A DNA stretch of 64,000 bases. It comes from Pseudomonas sp. R5-89-07 (lineage in GTDB: Bacteria; Pseudomonadota; Gammaproteobacteria; Pseudomonadales; Pseudomonadaceae). Position numbers and translations under genes: made by a program. Each line of letters opens with the position of its first letter. Positions within the stretch are counted from its first letter, which is position 1. This document shows positions 50,201-59,193 of the stretch, in pieces. The stretch covers positions 2,480,001 through 2,544,000 of the forward strand of contig NZ_CP027727.1 in NCBI RefSeq assembly GCF_003851685.1, in the 5' to 3' direction. The notes beneath the pieces are model-generated. The model searched no databases, was not told where the DNA came from, and saw only the letters and a program-made list of their open reading frames with translations.

Positions 50201-52258
50201 TTATTGGGCCAGGTTGTGCTGGATTTGCTGCTTGGCCAAGGTCACCACGTTGTCCACGGTGAACCCGAACTTTTCCTGCAACTTCGCCAGCGGCGCCGAC
50301 GCGCCAAAGCTGTTCATCACCACTTTGGCGCCGCTCTGCCCGACGTAGCGGTCCCAGCCGAGGGGGCCAGCCTGTTCCACCACCACGCGCGCCTTCACCG
50401 CTGGCGGCAACACGCTGTCGCGGTAGGCCTGGTCCTGGTCTTCAAACAGCTCCCAGCTAGGCATCGACACCACTTGCGCGGCAACCCCTTCGCCGACCAG
50501 TTGTTCATAGGCCTCGACCGCCAGGCCGACTTCACTGCCCGTGGCGATCAGGATGACCTCAGGTTTATCCGCGCCGGCCAGTATGTACGCACCTTTGGCT
50601 GCACCGGAGGCGGGCGCATAGCGGCTCCGGTCCAGCGTCGGCAGTGGCTGGCGCGACAGCACCACACAGCTTGGCCGATGGGTTTGCGCCAGCGCCACCT
50701 TCCACAAGTGCGCCGTTTCATTTGCGTCGCCTGGGCGCAGGGTCAACAGGCCTGGGGTGGCACGCAGTTGGGTCAGGTGCTCGATGGGCTGATGCGTCGG
50801 GCCGTCTTCGCCCACACCGATGGAGTCATGGGTAAACACGAAGATCACCGGCAACTCCATGATCGCCGCCAGGCGGATCGGCGGTTTCATGTAGTCGCTG
50901 AACACCAGGAACGTCGAGGTGTACGGCCGCAGGTAGGACAGCGCCATGCCGTTGGCAATCGCGCCCATGGCGTGCTCACGAATACCGAAGTGCAGGTTGC
51001 GCCCGCTGTAGTCGTCGGCACTGAAACGGCCGGCGCCGTCGAAGGTGAGGTTGGTCTTGGTCGAGGGCGACAAATCCGCCGACCCACCCAGCAACCAGGG
51101 GATCTGTTGGGCGAAGGCGTTCAGCACCTGGCCGCCCGATGCGCGGCTGGCGACACCCTTGGCATCGGCCGCAAAATCGGGCAAGTCAGCCTGCCAGTGT
51201 TCGGGCATTTCCCCGGCGCGCATGCGTTGCAGTTCATCGGCGCGTTGCGGGTCGAGGGACGACAAGGTCTGGTTCCACTGCGCAAACAGCGGCTCGGCGC
51301 GCTCGTGCAGGGCGTCGCGCAATGCCGTGCGCGCCTCGTCGGGCACCAGGAAGCTTGCGTCCTGCGGCCAGCCGTACGCGGCTTTGGTCAGGCGAATTTC
51401 TTCGTCGCCCAACGGCTCGCCATGGGCGGCGGCGGTGTTGTGTTTGTGCGGCGAGCCATAGCCGATCACGCTGTCGACCACAATCAGGGTCGGTGCGCCG
51501 GTATTGGCCTTGAAGGTTTCCAGCGCCACGCAAATGGCCTGCAGGTCATTGGCATCGGTGACATGCACGGTGTGCCAGCCGTAGGCCTGGAAGCGCTTGA
51601 TTACATTTTCACTGAAGGCCAGCTCGGTGTGGCCCTCGATGCTGATGGTGTTGTTGTCGTAGATCCAGCACAGGTTATCCAGGCGCAGATGCCCGGCCAT
51701 CGACGCCGCTTCACTGCTGATGCCTTCCATCATGTCGCCGTCACCGCACAGGGTGTAGACGTCATAGTCGAACAGCACCTGGCCGTCGCGATTGAAACGC
51801 TGGCCCAGCCACTGCCCGGCCATGGCCATGCCCACGCTGTTGGCGCAGCCCTGGCCCAGAGGACCGGTGGTGGTTTCCACGCCGGTGGTCATGCGGTATT
51901 CGGGGTGCCCTGGGGTTTTGGAACTCATCTGGCGGAACTGCTTGATGTCGTCCAGGCTGACCGCCGGCTGCCCGGAACGCTTGCCGTGGGCGTCGATCTC
52001 CACCACACCGGCCAGGTGCAGCAGCGAATACAGCAGCATCGACGCATGCCCCACCGACAACACGAAGCGGTCACGGTTGGGCCAATCTGGATGCTCCGGA
52101 TAGTAGCGCAGAAAGCGACTCCACAGCGTATAGCCCACCGGCGCCAGGCCCATGGGCGTGCCCGGATGGCCCGAATTGGCCTTCTGCACGGCATCCATGG
52201 CCAGCGTGCGGATAGTGTTGATGCATTGGGTGTCGGCGGCGGTGGCGGTGTGATTCAT
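50201..52258 (-). CDS. tkt: Transketolase
   Basis: Thiamine-diphosphate enzyme of 685 residues that moves two-carbon ketol units between sugar phosphates. The start ATG at 52258 (MNHTATAADTQCINTIRTLAMDAVQKANSGHPG) is set by the family N-terminus; the open frame upstream to 52942 is not coding. Landmarks are the ThDP motif CGDGDMMEGISSEAASMAG, the active-site HxxGxGEDGPTHQPIE segment (THDSIGVGEDGPTHQP) and TGSEVGLAVEA near the end. No metK, epd or pgk gene is near, so this may be a second transketolase copy in the genome. Neighbours are a convergent class II aldolase and a divergent YdcH gene. Confidence 0.95.
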   Translation of the reverse strand: MNHTATAADTQCINTIRTLAMDAVQKANSGHPGTPMGLAPVGYTLWSRFLRYYPEHPDWPNRDRFVLSVGHASMLLYSLLHLAGVVEIDAHGKRSGQPAVSLDDIKQFRQMSSKTPGHPEYRMTTGVETTTGPLGQGCANSVGMAMAGQWLGQRFNRDGQVLFDYDVYTLCGDGDMMEGISSEAASMAGHLRLDNLCWIYDNNTISIEGHTELAFSENVIKRFQAYGWHTVHVTDANDLQAICVALETFKANTGAPTLIVVDSVIGYGSPHKHNTAAAHGEPLGDEEIRLTKAAYGWPQDASFLVPDEARTALRDALHERAEPLFAQWNQTLSSLDPQRADELQRMRAGEMPEHWQADLPDFAADAKGVASRASGGQVLNAFAQQIPWLLGGSADLSPSTKTNLTFDGAGRFSADDYSGRNLHFGIREHAMGAIANGMALSYLRPYTSTFLVFSDYMKPPIRLAAIMELPVIFVFTHDSIGVGEDGPTHQPIEHLTQLRATPGLLTLRPGDANETAHLWKVALAQTHRPSCVVLSRQPLPTLDRSRYAPASGAAKGAYILAGADKPEVILIATGSEVGLAVEAYEQLVGEGVAAQVVSMPSWELFEDQDQAYRDSVLPPAVKARVVVEQAGPLGWDRYVGQSGAKVVMNSFGASAPLAKLQEKFGFTVDNVVTLAKQQIQHNLAQ

Positions 52259-52432
52259 GAAACCGGTCTCCCTCGAGTGGCGATCTACAGTGGAGGGCAG
52301 GGCAGCGCAAAGGTTTGATCCCATCGCCGGGGTTGCGACGAACGGGGCGTATTGACCTCGGACATGACAAGACCCTCGGGAATGGGCTAGTTTCAAGGGG
52401 TAGGCCCATTGATCAACTAGTGGAGGTACGCC

Positions 52433-52657
52433 ATGCCAGTGAAACACGACCTGTATCAGGACTTGGGGATGAGCAAGGAAGTTGTTCACGAACGCAGGGC
52501 GAGTGACAAGCGTCTGGACTCGTTGCTCACTCAATACGACGCCGCCGATGGAGAGGTGCTGAAGGCGGAGTCGGCCAGTGCCAGCGATGACGAGGTGGAA
52601 AGGCTGAAGAAGAAACGGTTGTTGATCAAAGATGACATTGTTGCGAAGTTGGCTTAA
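52433..52657 (+). CDS. YdcH-family (DUF465) small protein
   Basis: Protein of 74 residues, highly charged and predicted to be helical. The pattern LDSLLTQYDAADGEV followed by DDEVERLKKKRLLIKDDI (about residues 29-72) is the DUF465/YdcH helical hairpin. GGAGGT is well placed before the ATG at 52433. The function of the family is unknown. It is divergent from transketolase and followed by a family B REP doublet. Confidence 0.88.
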   Translation: MPVKHDLYQDLGMSKEVVHERRASDKRLDSLLTQYDAADGEVLKAESASASDDEVERLKKKRLLIKDDIVAKLA

Positions 52658-52674
52658 ACAAAAAACTCCAACCC

Positions 52675-52766
52675 GTGGCGAGGGAGCTTGCTCCCGCAGG
52701 GGTGCGGAGCGCCCCCAGGGCAGTGCGACTGCTGCGCAGCCGAGCGGGAGCAAGCTCCCTCGCCAC
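52675..52766. repeat. REP doublet, family B
   Basis: Arms GTGGCGAGGGAGCTTGCTCC and GGGAGCAAGCTCCCTCGCCAC in inverted orientation, with an inner GC-rich inverted segment. Matches the copy at 17826-17933. Confidence 0.88.
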
Positions 52767-52845
52767 AACCGGTGTGTTTCAGTCGAATGTGCACATTTGT
52801 TCAGAATTGTTTGAGGGACAAGCTCAGCCTCACTCCTTATGATGC

Positions 52846-52906
52846 GCCCCGTCCACCCGGCTCTGGGGCTTTTTGCGGCGCAAGGATTGCGTTGTTGAGC
52901 CGGGCG
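52846..52906. other. Two overlapping hairpins downstream of hglS
   Basis: Stem 1: GCCCC (52846-52850) with GGGGC (52865-52869) then five T on the plus strand, a terminator-like form. Stem 2: 13 bp (52851-52863 with 52894-52906), perfect on the minus-strand RNA if one G-U pair is allowed, but with an A-C mismatch on the plus strand. The left arm of stem 2 lies in the loop of stem 1. Confidence 0.5.
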
Positions 52907-52917
52907 GACATCCTTTT

Positions 52918-54294
52918 TTAAACCAGCAACGTCTTCATGCACTCGTCCATGGAACGTTGTTGCGTCTCGCCATACAGCTGCAACTCATCGATTGTTCCCC
53001 GGCCCAGTGCCTGCTCGAATTCGGCACGGTTCGAATTGGCCGCGTAGTGACTCTGCGCGGCATCGCCCAGGTTCGACTGAAAGATCCCCGCCGCGCTCAC
53101 GGGCAGGAAGTCCTCGTACACCAGCGGTTCCACCTGCACGTGCCCCGCGCTGATCAGTGCTTCCAGTGTGCGCGGTTGGTCGGCCTTGCCGCGGGCCGCC
53201 AGGCCTATCTCGCTGGGGAAGTAGCGGAAGTACGCCAAGCCTTGCTCACGCATTTGCGCATGGTTATCCGGGAATGCCTGGAAGTGTTGCGCCATCAATT
53301 GCTCATAACGTGCGGCGTTGGATTCGTTGGGGAAGGCGCCGAGTTCATCGCGGGCGGCATTCAGCAATTGGTCGTACAGGGCGCGTCCCTTGGGCGTGAG
53401 CGCGACCCCGCGCTGTTCGATTTCGCCGAAGCGTGCGCTGTGGCTGCCCTGGGCATCGGTGAACGCAATGGGCTCGTCGAGGGCCTTGAAGCTGGTCTGG
53501 CGCAGCAGGATCGGGCAGTTACGCCGAGGCGGGCCTTCGATCACGGCCTTGGGGGTGATGCCGTTGGCGGGCATGGCAGCCTGCACCTGGTCGATGTCCA
53601 GGGTGCGCGGGGTGAGGTGGTTGATGTGCGGGCCCTTGAAGGCCACCACGTCGGCGATCAGGCGATGTTGGTCGCTGAGTTGCCGATACTGCGCCGCCGT
53701 CACGGTGGCGGTGTGGTGCCAGCGAAAGGTCTCCAGGGCCTGTCGGATAAATGCTTCGGCGTCTTCGGCGTCGAGGCCGCCGTCTTGTTCGGCCTGTTCG
53801 ATCAGTGCCAGGGCGCCGGGGGTGAAGATCGAGCGCTTGGCCAGGGCGGTTTCAGCGAAGCTGCGCAGCGCGGGGCTTTCGATCAGTTCCAGGCGCAACA
53901 GCGAAGTGAACACGCGAAACGGGCTGGTTTGCAGGGACTGTTCGTGGACGGCGCGAAAGGCGGTGGAATGCACCGGCACGCCGGCCGGTGTCAGGTCGTA
54001 ATAGCCCACCGGTTGCATGCCCATCACCGCGAACAGGCGGCAGATGGTCGCCAGCTCTGCAGCGGTGCCCAGGCGAATCGCGCCGTGGCGTTCCATGTCC
54101 AGGCGCTGGATTTCGCCGGTACGTTGCAGGTGCTCGGCCAGGCCTTGGTTGCTCTCCAGCACCCGTGCATTGGTCTGGGCCACCAGCGCCATCAGCGCGC
54201 CGTACAACGGCACTTCATCCCTATACATATCGGACATCGCCCGGGAAAAGCCCTTACGGATCTCGTCGGGGCTGACATGTGCGGTACCTGGCAT
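52918..54294 (-). CDS. hglS: 2-oxoadipate dioxygenase/decarboxylase (HglS, DUF1338)
   Basis: Iron(II)-dependent enzyme of 458 residues (DUF1338/YdcJ family) that converts 2-oxoadipate to D-2-hydroxyglutarate in lysine catabolism of pseudomonads. The ATG at 54294 (MPGTAHVSPDEIRKGF) is chosen; an upstream open stretch to 54426 lacks family similarity. Metal-site candidates are His70 (MERHGAIRLGT), His226 (FKGPHINHLTPR) and the glutamates of ARFGEIEQRG near residue 291. His70 and His226 agree in number with the residues I recall for P. putida HglS. It stands alone between a structured 3' region and a divergent porin gene. Confidence 0.9.
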   Translation of the reverse strand: MPGTAHVSPDEIRKGFSRAMSDMYRDEVPLYGALMALVAQTNARVLESNQGLAEHLQRTGEIQRLDMERHGAIRLGTAAELATICRLFAVMGMQPVGYYDLTPAGVPVHSTAFRAVHEQSLQTSPFRVFTSLLRLELIESPALRSFAETALAKRSIFTPGALALIEQAEQDGGLDAEDAEAFIRQALETFRWHHTATVTAAQYRQLSDQHRLIADVVAFKGPHINHLTPRTLDIDQVQAAMPANGITPKAVIEGPPRRNCPILLRQTSFKALDEPIAFTDAQGSHSARFGEIEQRGVALTPKGRALYDQLLNAARDELGAFPNESNAARYEQLMAQHFQAFPDNHAQMREQGLAYFRYFPSEIGLAARGKADQPRTLEALISAGHVQVEPLVYEDFLPVSAAGIFQSNLGDAAQSHYAANSNRAEFEQALGRGTIDELQLYGETQQRSMDECMKTLLV

Positions 54295-54582
54295 AGAAAA
54301 ATTCCTGAAGGCGTGGGCGAGGGGGTGTGGCTTTCTGCGGATTTTGTTGGGCGACAGCGGTGGGTGCAAACGAAGTTTCCTCTGGACTTCATTCTGCAAA
54401 CGAATGAGGTGACGAAAATATGACAACGCTCAGCCTCGGCGAAATTTCATTTTCCAGCGGTTTTCCTAACTAATTCTTCACGGAGTTCGTCGGGGGCGGC
54501 ATGAAACAATCGTCACGTTTGTAGGGATGAAACGCCGTTTTGCACACAACACTCATAAAAAAATGTTCAGGGGCCATCGTTA

Positions 54583-55992
54583 ATGAAAATTTCTACACTG
54601 GCGTTATCCATCACCGCCGCGGTGCTTGCACAACAGGCGTGCGCTGATGACTTCGGGCTCGGCGCCCTGGGCACGGGCAACGGTCACAGCGGCTTTGTTG
54701 AAGACAGCCATGCGTCCGTCAGCTCGCGCAGCATGTACTACAGCGCAGACAACCGTTCGGGCAGCAACAACGATCTGCGCGAAGCCGCGACAGCGCTGCG
54801 CCTGGATTACAAATCCGGCTATACCCAGGGCACCCTTGGCGTGGGGTTTGACGTAATGGCCTTCGGCGCCTTGCGCCTGGATGGCGGCGACGGTCATACC
54901 GCAGGCCCCGGCCTGTCCGGCAACGGCAACAGTTTTTTCCCGACCAAGAACAACGGCACCGAGCCCGCCGATTCTTTCGGCCGCGCTGCGGGTAATGTCA
55001 AATTCCGTATTTCCCAGACCGAGTTGCACGTTGGCGGCGGTCTGGCTCCGGTACTGCCGATCCTGGTCTCGAACGACAGCCGCGTGGCGCCGCAGACCTT
55101 CGATGGTGGCATCCTCACGTCCAGCGACATTCCCAACGTTACCTTCACGGGCGGTGAACTGAACCGCGCCGAAGGCCGCGCTTCAAGCAACTCGACAGGC
55201 TTGAGCGTGGCCGGCGGCACGCGGGACAGCGACAGCTTCAAGTTTGGTGGGGTGGACTACAAACCCTTCGGCTCTTCCGACAACGCCGTCGCGAAAAACC
55301 TGACGTTGCAGTACTACTACGCCCAATTGCAGGACTTCTACAAACAGAACTACTTCGGCCTGGTGCATGTGCTGCCGCTGGGCAACGACCAGTCGTTCAA
55401 GACCGACCTGCGCTATTTCGACAGCAGCAGCGATGGCAAGAATGGTGAGAGCGGTTACCAGTTCAATAACAACGGTGGCTACGCCAGGCACGCCAATGAA
55501 GTGGACAACAAAACCTACAGTGCTGCCTTCACCTACCAACTGGGCGGCAGCAGCCTGATGCTCGGCCATATCGGCGTGGGTGACGACGGCGGCTTTGTGT
55601 GGGTCAACCAGGGTAGCTTGGCCGATCCCCACGCCCAGGGCGCCGGTGGCAGCGACTTCTACCTGTTTACCGATGCGGTGGTGGGCCAGTTTTCCCGCGC
55701 GGGTGAGCAGGTCAACTTCGGCCAGTATGCGTATGACTTCAAGGCTTACGTGCCGGGCCTGAAAGCCTCCGTGGCCTACCTCAACGGCAGCGATATCAAG
55801 GCCAAGGTGGCCGGTGGCCCTGACCAGAAAGAAAACGAAACCGATTTTCGCCTGGACTACGTGGTGCAGGCCGGCCCTCTGAAAGGCTTCGGTACCACCT
55901 TTCGCACCGGGACCTATCACGGTAAAAACACCGGCACCGCCGACCAGGACCAAACCCGCCTGATCTTCAACTACACCTACGCGCTGTTCTAA
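54583..55992 (+). CDS. OprD-family outer-membrane porin
   Basis: Substrate-selective porin of 469 residues. A signal peptide (KISTLALSITAAVLAQQACA) precedes a mature start DDFGLGALG. The OprD features are LREAATALRLDYKSGYTQGTLGVGFDVMAFGALRLD near the N-terminus, FGGVDYKPFGSSDN, and a final strand RLIFNYTYALF with the terminal phenylalanine. OprD members carry amino acids, peptides or aromatic acids; the substrate cannot be read from the sequence. The gene is divergent from hglS across 288 bp and is followed by a glucosidase-like gene 69 bp downstream. Confidence 0.93.
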   Translation: MKISTLALSITAAVLAQQACADDFGLGALGTGNGHSGFVEDSHASVSSRSMYYSADNRSGSNNDLREAATALRLDYKSGYTQGTLGVGFDVMAFGALRLDGGDGHTAGPGLSGNGNSFFPTKNNGTEPADSFGRAAGNVKFRISQTELHVGGGLAPVLPILVSNDSRVAPQTFDGGILTSSDIPNVTFTGGELNRAEGRASSNSTGLSVAGGTRDSDSFKFGGVDYKPFGSSDNAVAKNLTLQYYYAQLQDFYKQNYFGLVHVLPLGNDQSFKTDLRYFDSSSDGKNGESGYQFNNNGGYARHANEVDNKTYSAAFTYQLGGSSLMLGHIGVGDDGGFVWVNQGSLADPHAQGAGGSDFYLFTDAVVGQFSRAGEQVNFGQYAYDFKAYVPGLKASVAYLNGSDIKAKVAGGPDQKENETDFRLDYVVQAGPLKGFGTTFRTGTYHGKNTGTADQDQTRLIFNYTYALF

Positions 55993-56061
55993 GTCTTCAT
56001 GTGCACCCGGGCGTCATTGGGTTCTACACTGCTGCTCACCCGGCAGGCGATGGAGGACTCA

Positions 56062-58698
56062 ATGACGGCCACACCCACACACCCAATGCTCGACACCCTC
56101 GAAGGTCAGCGCCTGACGGCACAGGATGCAGAGTGCTGGCGCGAGTGGGGGCCGTACCTGAGTGAACGCCAATGGGGCACCGTGCGCGAGGACTACAGCG
56201 CCGACGGCGATGCCTGGGCCTATTTCCCACATGAACATGCCCGCAGCCGCGCCTACCGTTGGGGCGAGGATGGCCTGGCCGGTTTCAGCGACAAGGCGCA
56301 ACGCTGGTGCCTGGGCCTGGCGCTGTGGAACGAGCGCGACGCGATCCTCAAGGAGCGCCTGTTCGGCCTCGATAACGCCGAGGGCAACCATGGCGAGGAC
56401 GTCAAGGAACTGTACTTTTTCGTCGATGGCGTGCCGAGCCATGCCTACATGCGCATGCTCTACAAATATCCCCATGCGGCGTTTCCCTACACCGACTTGA
56501 TCGCTGAGAACGCCCGTCGCGGACTGGCTGACACCGAATATGAAATCCTTGATACCGGTGTGTTTGACGACAGCCGCTACTGTGACGTCAGCGTCGAGTA
56601 CGCCAAGCATCAACCCGACGATATCTTCATGCGCATCACCGTGCACAACCGTTCCGAGCAACCCACGCGCCTGCAGGTGTTGCCCCAGCTGTGGGCGCGT
56701 AATGACTGGAGCTGGACGTTCGACGCACCCAAGCCTGATTTGACGCTGGACGCTGACCGCGTGCGGGCCCGTCATCATGAGCTGGAGGATCGGTATCTCA
56801 GCGCCTGGGGCCAGGACGGCGTGGAATGGCTGTTTTGCGAAAACCAGACCAACTTTCCCAAGCTGGGTGGGCCATCGGCGCCGGGGCCGTTCAAGGACGG
56901 TATTAACGATTACGTGGTGAATGGCATTCAAGGCGCTATTCGCCGGGACGCGGGAACCAAGGTTGCCGCGCGGTTCTGCCTGGAACTGGCGGGTGATGAA
57001 CGCAAAATCCTGTACCTGCGCTTTGCCCCTGTGGACGCGCCCGAGGTCAACGCGCGCAAGTTGTTCGACCAACGCCGTCAGGAGGCCGACGATTTCTATG
57101 CGGCCCTGCAACAAGGAATCACCGACGAAGATGCACGCAACGTCCAGCGCCAGGCCCTGGCCGGGTTGTTGTGGTCCAAGCAGTTGTATTATTTCGACGT
57201 CAACCAGTGGCTGGACGGCGACCCGGCCCAGCCCGCGCCGCCGCCCGAGCGTCTGCACATCCGCAATAGCCATTGGCGGCACCTGTCCAATTTCGACATC
57301 CTGTCCATGCCCGACACCTGGGAGTACCCCTGGTACGCCTCGTGGGACCAGGGCTTCCAGGCGGTGGCGCTGGCGCTGATCGATCCGGGCTACGCCAAGC
57401 AACAGTTGCTGTTGCTGGTGAAGGACCGCTTCATGCACCCCAACGGGCAGCTGCCGGCCTATGAATGGCGCTTCGACGATGCCAACCCGCCCGTGCATGC
57501 CTGGGCCAGCTGGCGCGTGTATCAGCAGGACAAGGCGCTGACGGGCGTGGGTGACATGGACTTCCTGGAGCGGATTTTCCACAAGCTGCTGCTGAATTTT
57601 TCCTGGTGGGTCAACCGCAAGGACGCCGAGGGCCGCAACCTGTTCCAGGGCGGTTTTCTAGGGCTGGACAATATTGCCTTGTTCGACCGCTCGGCGCCGC
57701 TGCCGCCGGGCTATCAGCTGGACCAGGCCGACGGTACCGCCTGGGTGGCCGCCTATGCGCTGGACCTGATGCGCATCGCCCTGGAGCTGGCCAAGCGCAA
57801 TGGCGTCTACGTGGATATCGCGGTGAAGTTCTTCGAGCACTTCCTGTATATCGCCGGCGCCATCAACCGCGTCGACGACAGCGCCGAAGGCCTTTGGGAC
57901 GAGCAGGATCTGTTCTTTTACGACGTGCTGCATCGCCCCGATGGCGACAGCGAGCCGGTGCGCCTGCGTTCCATCGTCGGGCTGATGCCGCTGTTTGCGG
58001 TGCTGGTGCTGGAGCAGCGTGAACATGAAGGCCTGGAAGGCTTGCGCGAGCGGCTGTTGGGCTTCATGCATCACCGGCCGGACCTGGCCAGGCTGGTATC
58101 GCGCTGGAACGAACCGGGGCAGGGTAATCGACTGTTGCTGGCGTTGCTGCGCGGCGAGCGTACCAAGGACTTGCTGCGGCGCATGCTCGACGAGGATGAA
58201 TTCCTGTCGGCGTTTGGCGTGCGCTCCCTGTCCAAGGCGTTCGCCGAGCGGCCCCTGGCGCTCAAAATGAATGGCAACACCTTGTGCGCCAGTTACCAGC
58301 CCGGCGAATCAGATTCGCGTTTGTACGGCGGCAACTCGAATTGGCGCGGGCCGTTGTGGATGCCGGTCAACTACATGCTGATCGAGTCGCTGCGCGAATT
58401 TCATCGCTATTACGCGGATAACTTTTCGGTGGAGTACCCCAAGGGCAGTGGTTACCTGTCCTCCCTGGAGGAAGTGGCCGACAGCCTCAGCCAGCGCCTG
58501 ACCCGGCTGTTTCTGAGGGACGAGAACGGCTTGCGCCCGTCGATGGCGGCGTATGCGCAGTTGGAGGCGGACCCGCTCAGCCGCGACCTGGTGCTGTTCC
58601 ATGAGTATTTCCATGGAGAAACCGGGAGGGGGTTGGGGGCGTCGCACCAGACGGGGTGGAGTGCGTTGGTGGCGTTGTTGCTGCAACCTAAAAACTAA
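56062..58698 (+). CDS. MGH1-like glycoside hydrolase (GH63-type glucosidase)
   Basis: Cytoplasmic-looking protein of 878 residues, with no signal peptide. The start ATG at 56062 has GGAGG six bases upstream. The N-terminal part (GTVREDYSADGDAWAYFPHEHARSRAYRWGEDGL, abridged) is a beta domain; the C-terminal part is an (alpha/alpha)6 barrel with WDQGFQAVAL, GQLPAYEWRFDDANPPVHAWA and NSNWRGPLWMPVNY, which carry the acidic residues expected in GH63/MGH1 enzymes. Such genes in pseudomonads are often annotated as mannosyl-oligosaccharide glucosidases; the true substrate is probably a small glucoside. Its neighbour is an OprD porin. Confidence 0.87.
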   Translation: MTATPTHPMLDTLEGQRLTAQDAECWREWGPYLSERQWGTVREDYSADGDAWAYFPHEHARSRAYRWGEDGLAGFSDKAQRWCLGLALWNERDAILKERLFGLDNAEGNHGEDVKELYFFVDGVPSHAYMRMLYKYPHAAFPYTDLIAENARRGLADTEYEILDTGVFDDSRYCDVSVEYAKHQPDDIFMRITVHNRSEQPTRLQVLPQLWARNDWSWTFDAPKPDLTLDADRVRARHHELEDRYLSAWGQDGVEWLFCENQTNFPKLGGPSAPGPFKDGINDYVVNGIQGAIRRDAGTKVAARFCLELAGDERKILYLRFAPVDAPEVNARKLFDQRRQEADDFYAALQQGITDEDARNVQRQALAGLLWSKQLYYFDVNQWLDGDPAQPAPPPERLHIRNSHWRHLSNFDILSMPDTWEYPWYASWDQGFQAVALALIDPGYAKQQLLLLVKDRFMHPNGQLPAYEWRFDDANPPVHAWASWRVYQQDKALTGVGDMDFLERIFHKLLLNFSWWVNRKDAEGRNLFQGGFLGLDNIALFDRSAPLPPGYQLDQADGTAWVAAYALDLMRIALELAKRNGVYVDIAVKFFEHFLYIAGAINRVDDSAEGLWDEQDLFFYDVLHRPDGDSEPVRLRSIVGLMPLFAVLVLEQREHEGLEGLRERLLGFMHHRPDLARLVSRWNEPGQGNRLLLALLRGERTKDLLRRMLDEDEFLSAFGVRSLSKAFAERPLALKMNGNTLCASYQPGESDSRLYGGNSNWRGPLWMPVNYMLIESLREFHRYYADNFSVEYPKGSGYLSSLEEVADSLSQRLTRLFLRDENGLRPSMAAYAQLEADPLSRDLVLFHEYFHGETGRGLGASHQTGWSALVALLLQPKN

Positions 58699-58699
58699 A

Positions 58700-58787
58700 T
58701 GTGGGAGGGGGCTTGCTCCCGATGGCGGTGTGTCAGCCAGCTCACCTGTCACTGATACACCGCTATCGGGGGCAAGCCCCCTCCCAC
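58700..58787. repeat. REP doublet, family A
   Basis: Inverted TGTGGGAGGGGGCTTGCTCC and GGGGGCAAGCCCCCTCCCAC arms, starting one base after the glucosidase stop codon, in a convergent gap. Confidence 0.9.
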
Positions 58788-58822
58788 ACTGGATATTTAT
58801 CTGACTCAGGATTGCCCTTGAA

Positions 58823-59137
58823 TCAGGAAGGGAACAGCTCGCTCAGCTTCATCGCCAGCATCATGTCGCCTTCGGTGCGCAGCTTGCCGCCCATGAAGGC
58901 CTGCATGCCGTCGGTGGAACCGTCGACGATGCCTTCCAGGGTCTCGCTGTCCATGACCAGGGTCACTTGGGCGTCCGGGTTTTCGCCTTCCTGCAGTTCG
59001 CAGGTCTTGTCTTTGACCACCAGCGAGAAGTTCTTGGTGTCGTCGATGCGGAAACCGAATACCAGGTCCAGGCCTTCAGCAGCGCTTGGGTTGAATTTGG
59101 CTTTCATTGCTTCTACGGCTTTAGCTACGTCAGTCAT
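58823..59137 (-). CDS. SCP2 sterol-binding-domain protein
   Basis: Small protein of 104 residues made of one SCP2 lipid-binding fold (VVKDKTCELQEGENPDAQVTLVMDSETLEGIVDG, abridged; then MQAFMGGKLRTEGDMMLAMKL). Such single-domain proteins bind fatty acyl or other hydrophobic molecules, but their role in bacteria is unclear. It is 56 bp downstream of a histidine-phosphatase gene on the same strand, a common pairing in pseudomonads, so the two are likely co-transcribed. Confidence 0.93.
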   Translation of the reverse strand: MTDVAKAVEAMKAKFNPSAAEGLDLVFGFRIDDTKNFSLVVKDKTCELQEGENPDAQVTLVMDSETLEGIVDGSTDGMQAFMGGKLRTEGDMMLAMKLSELFPS

Positions 59138-59193
59138 GGTTTCGATCCTTTAGGGTAGAGTCCAGTGACCTTGGGGTCACGGTTGGCCGCACT

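Noticed and set aside
50201..52942. 913-residue version of transketolase
   Set aside because: The extra N-terminal about 228 residues have no transketolase similarity and cover the YdcH gene and REP doublet; the family start is the ATG at 52258.
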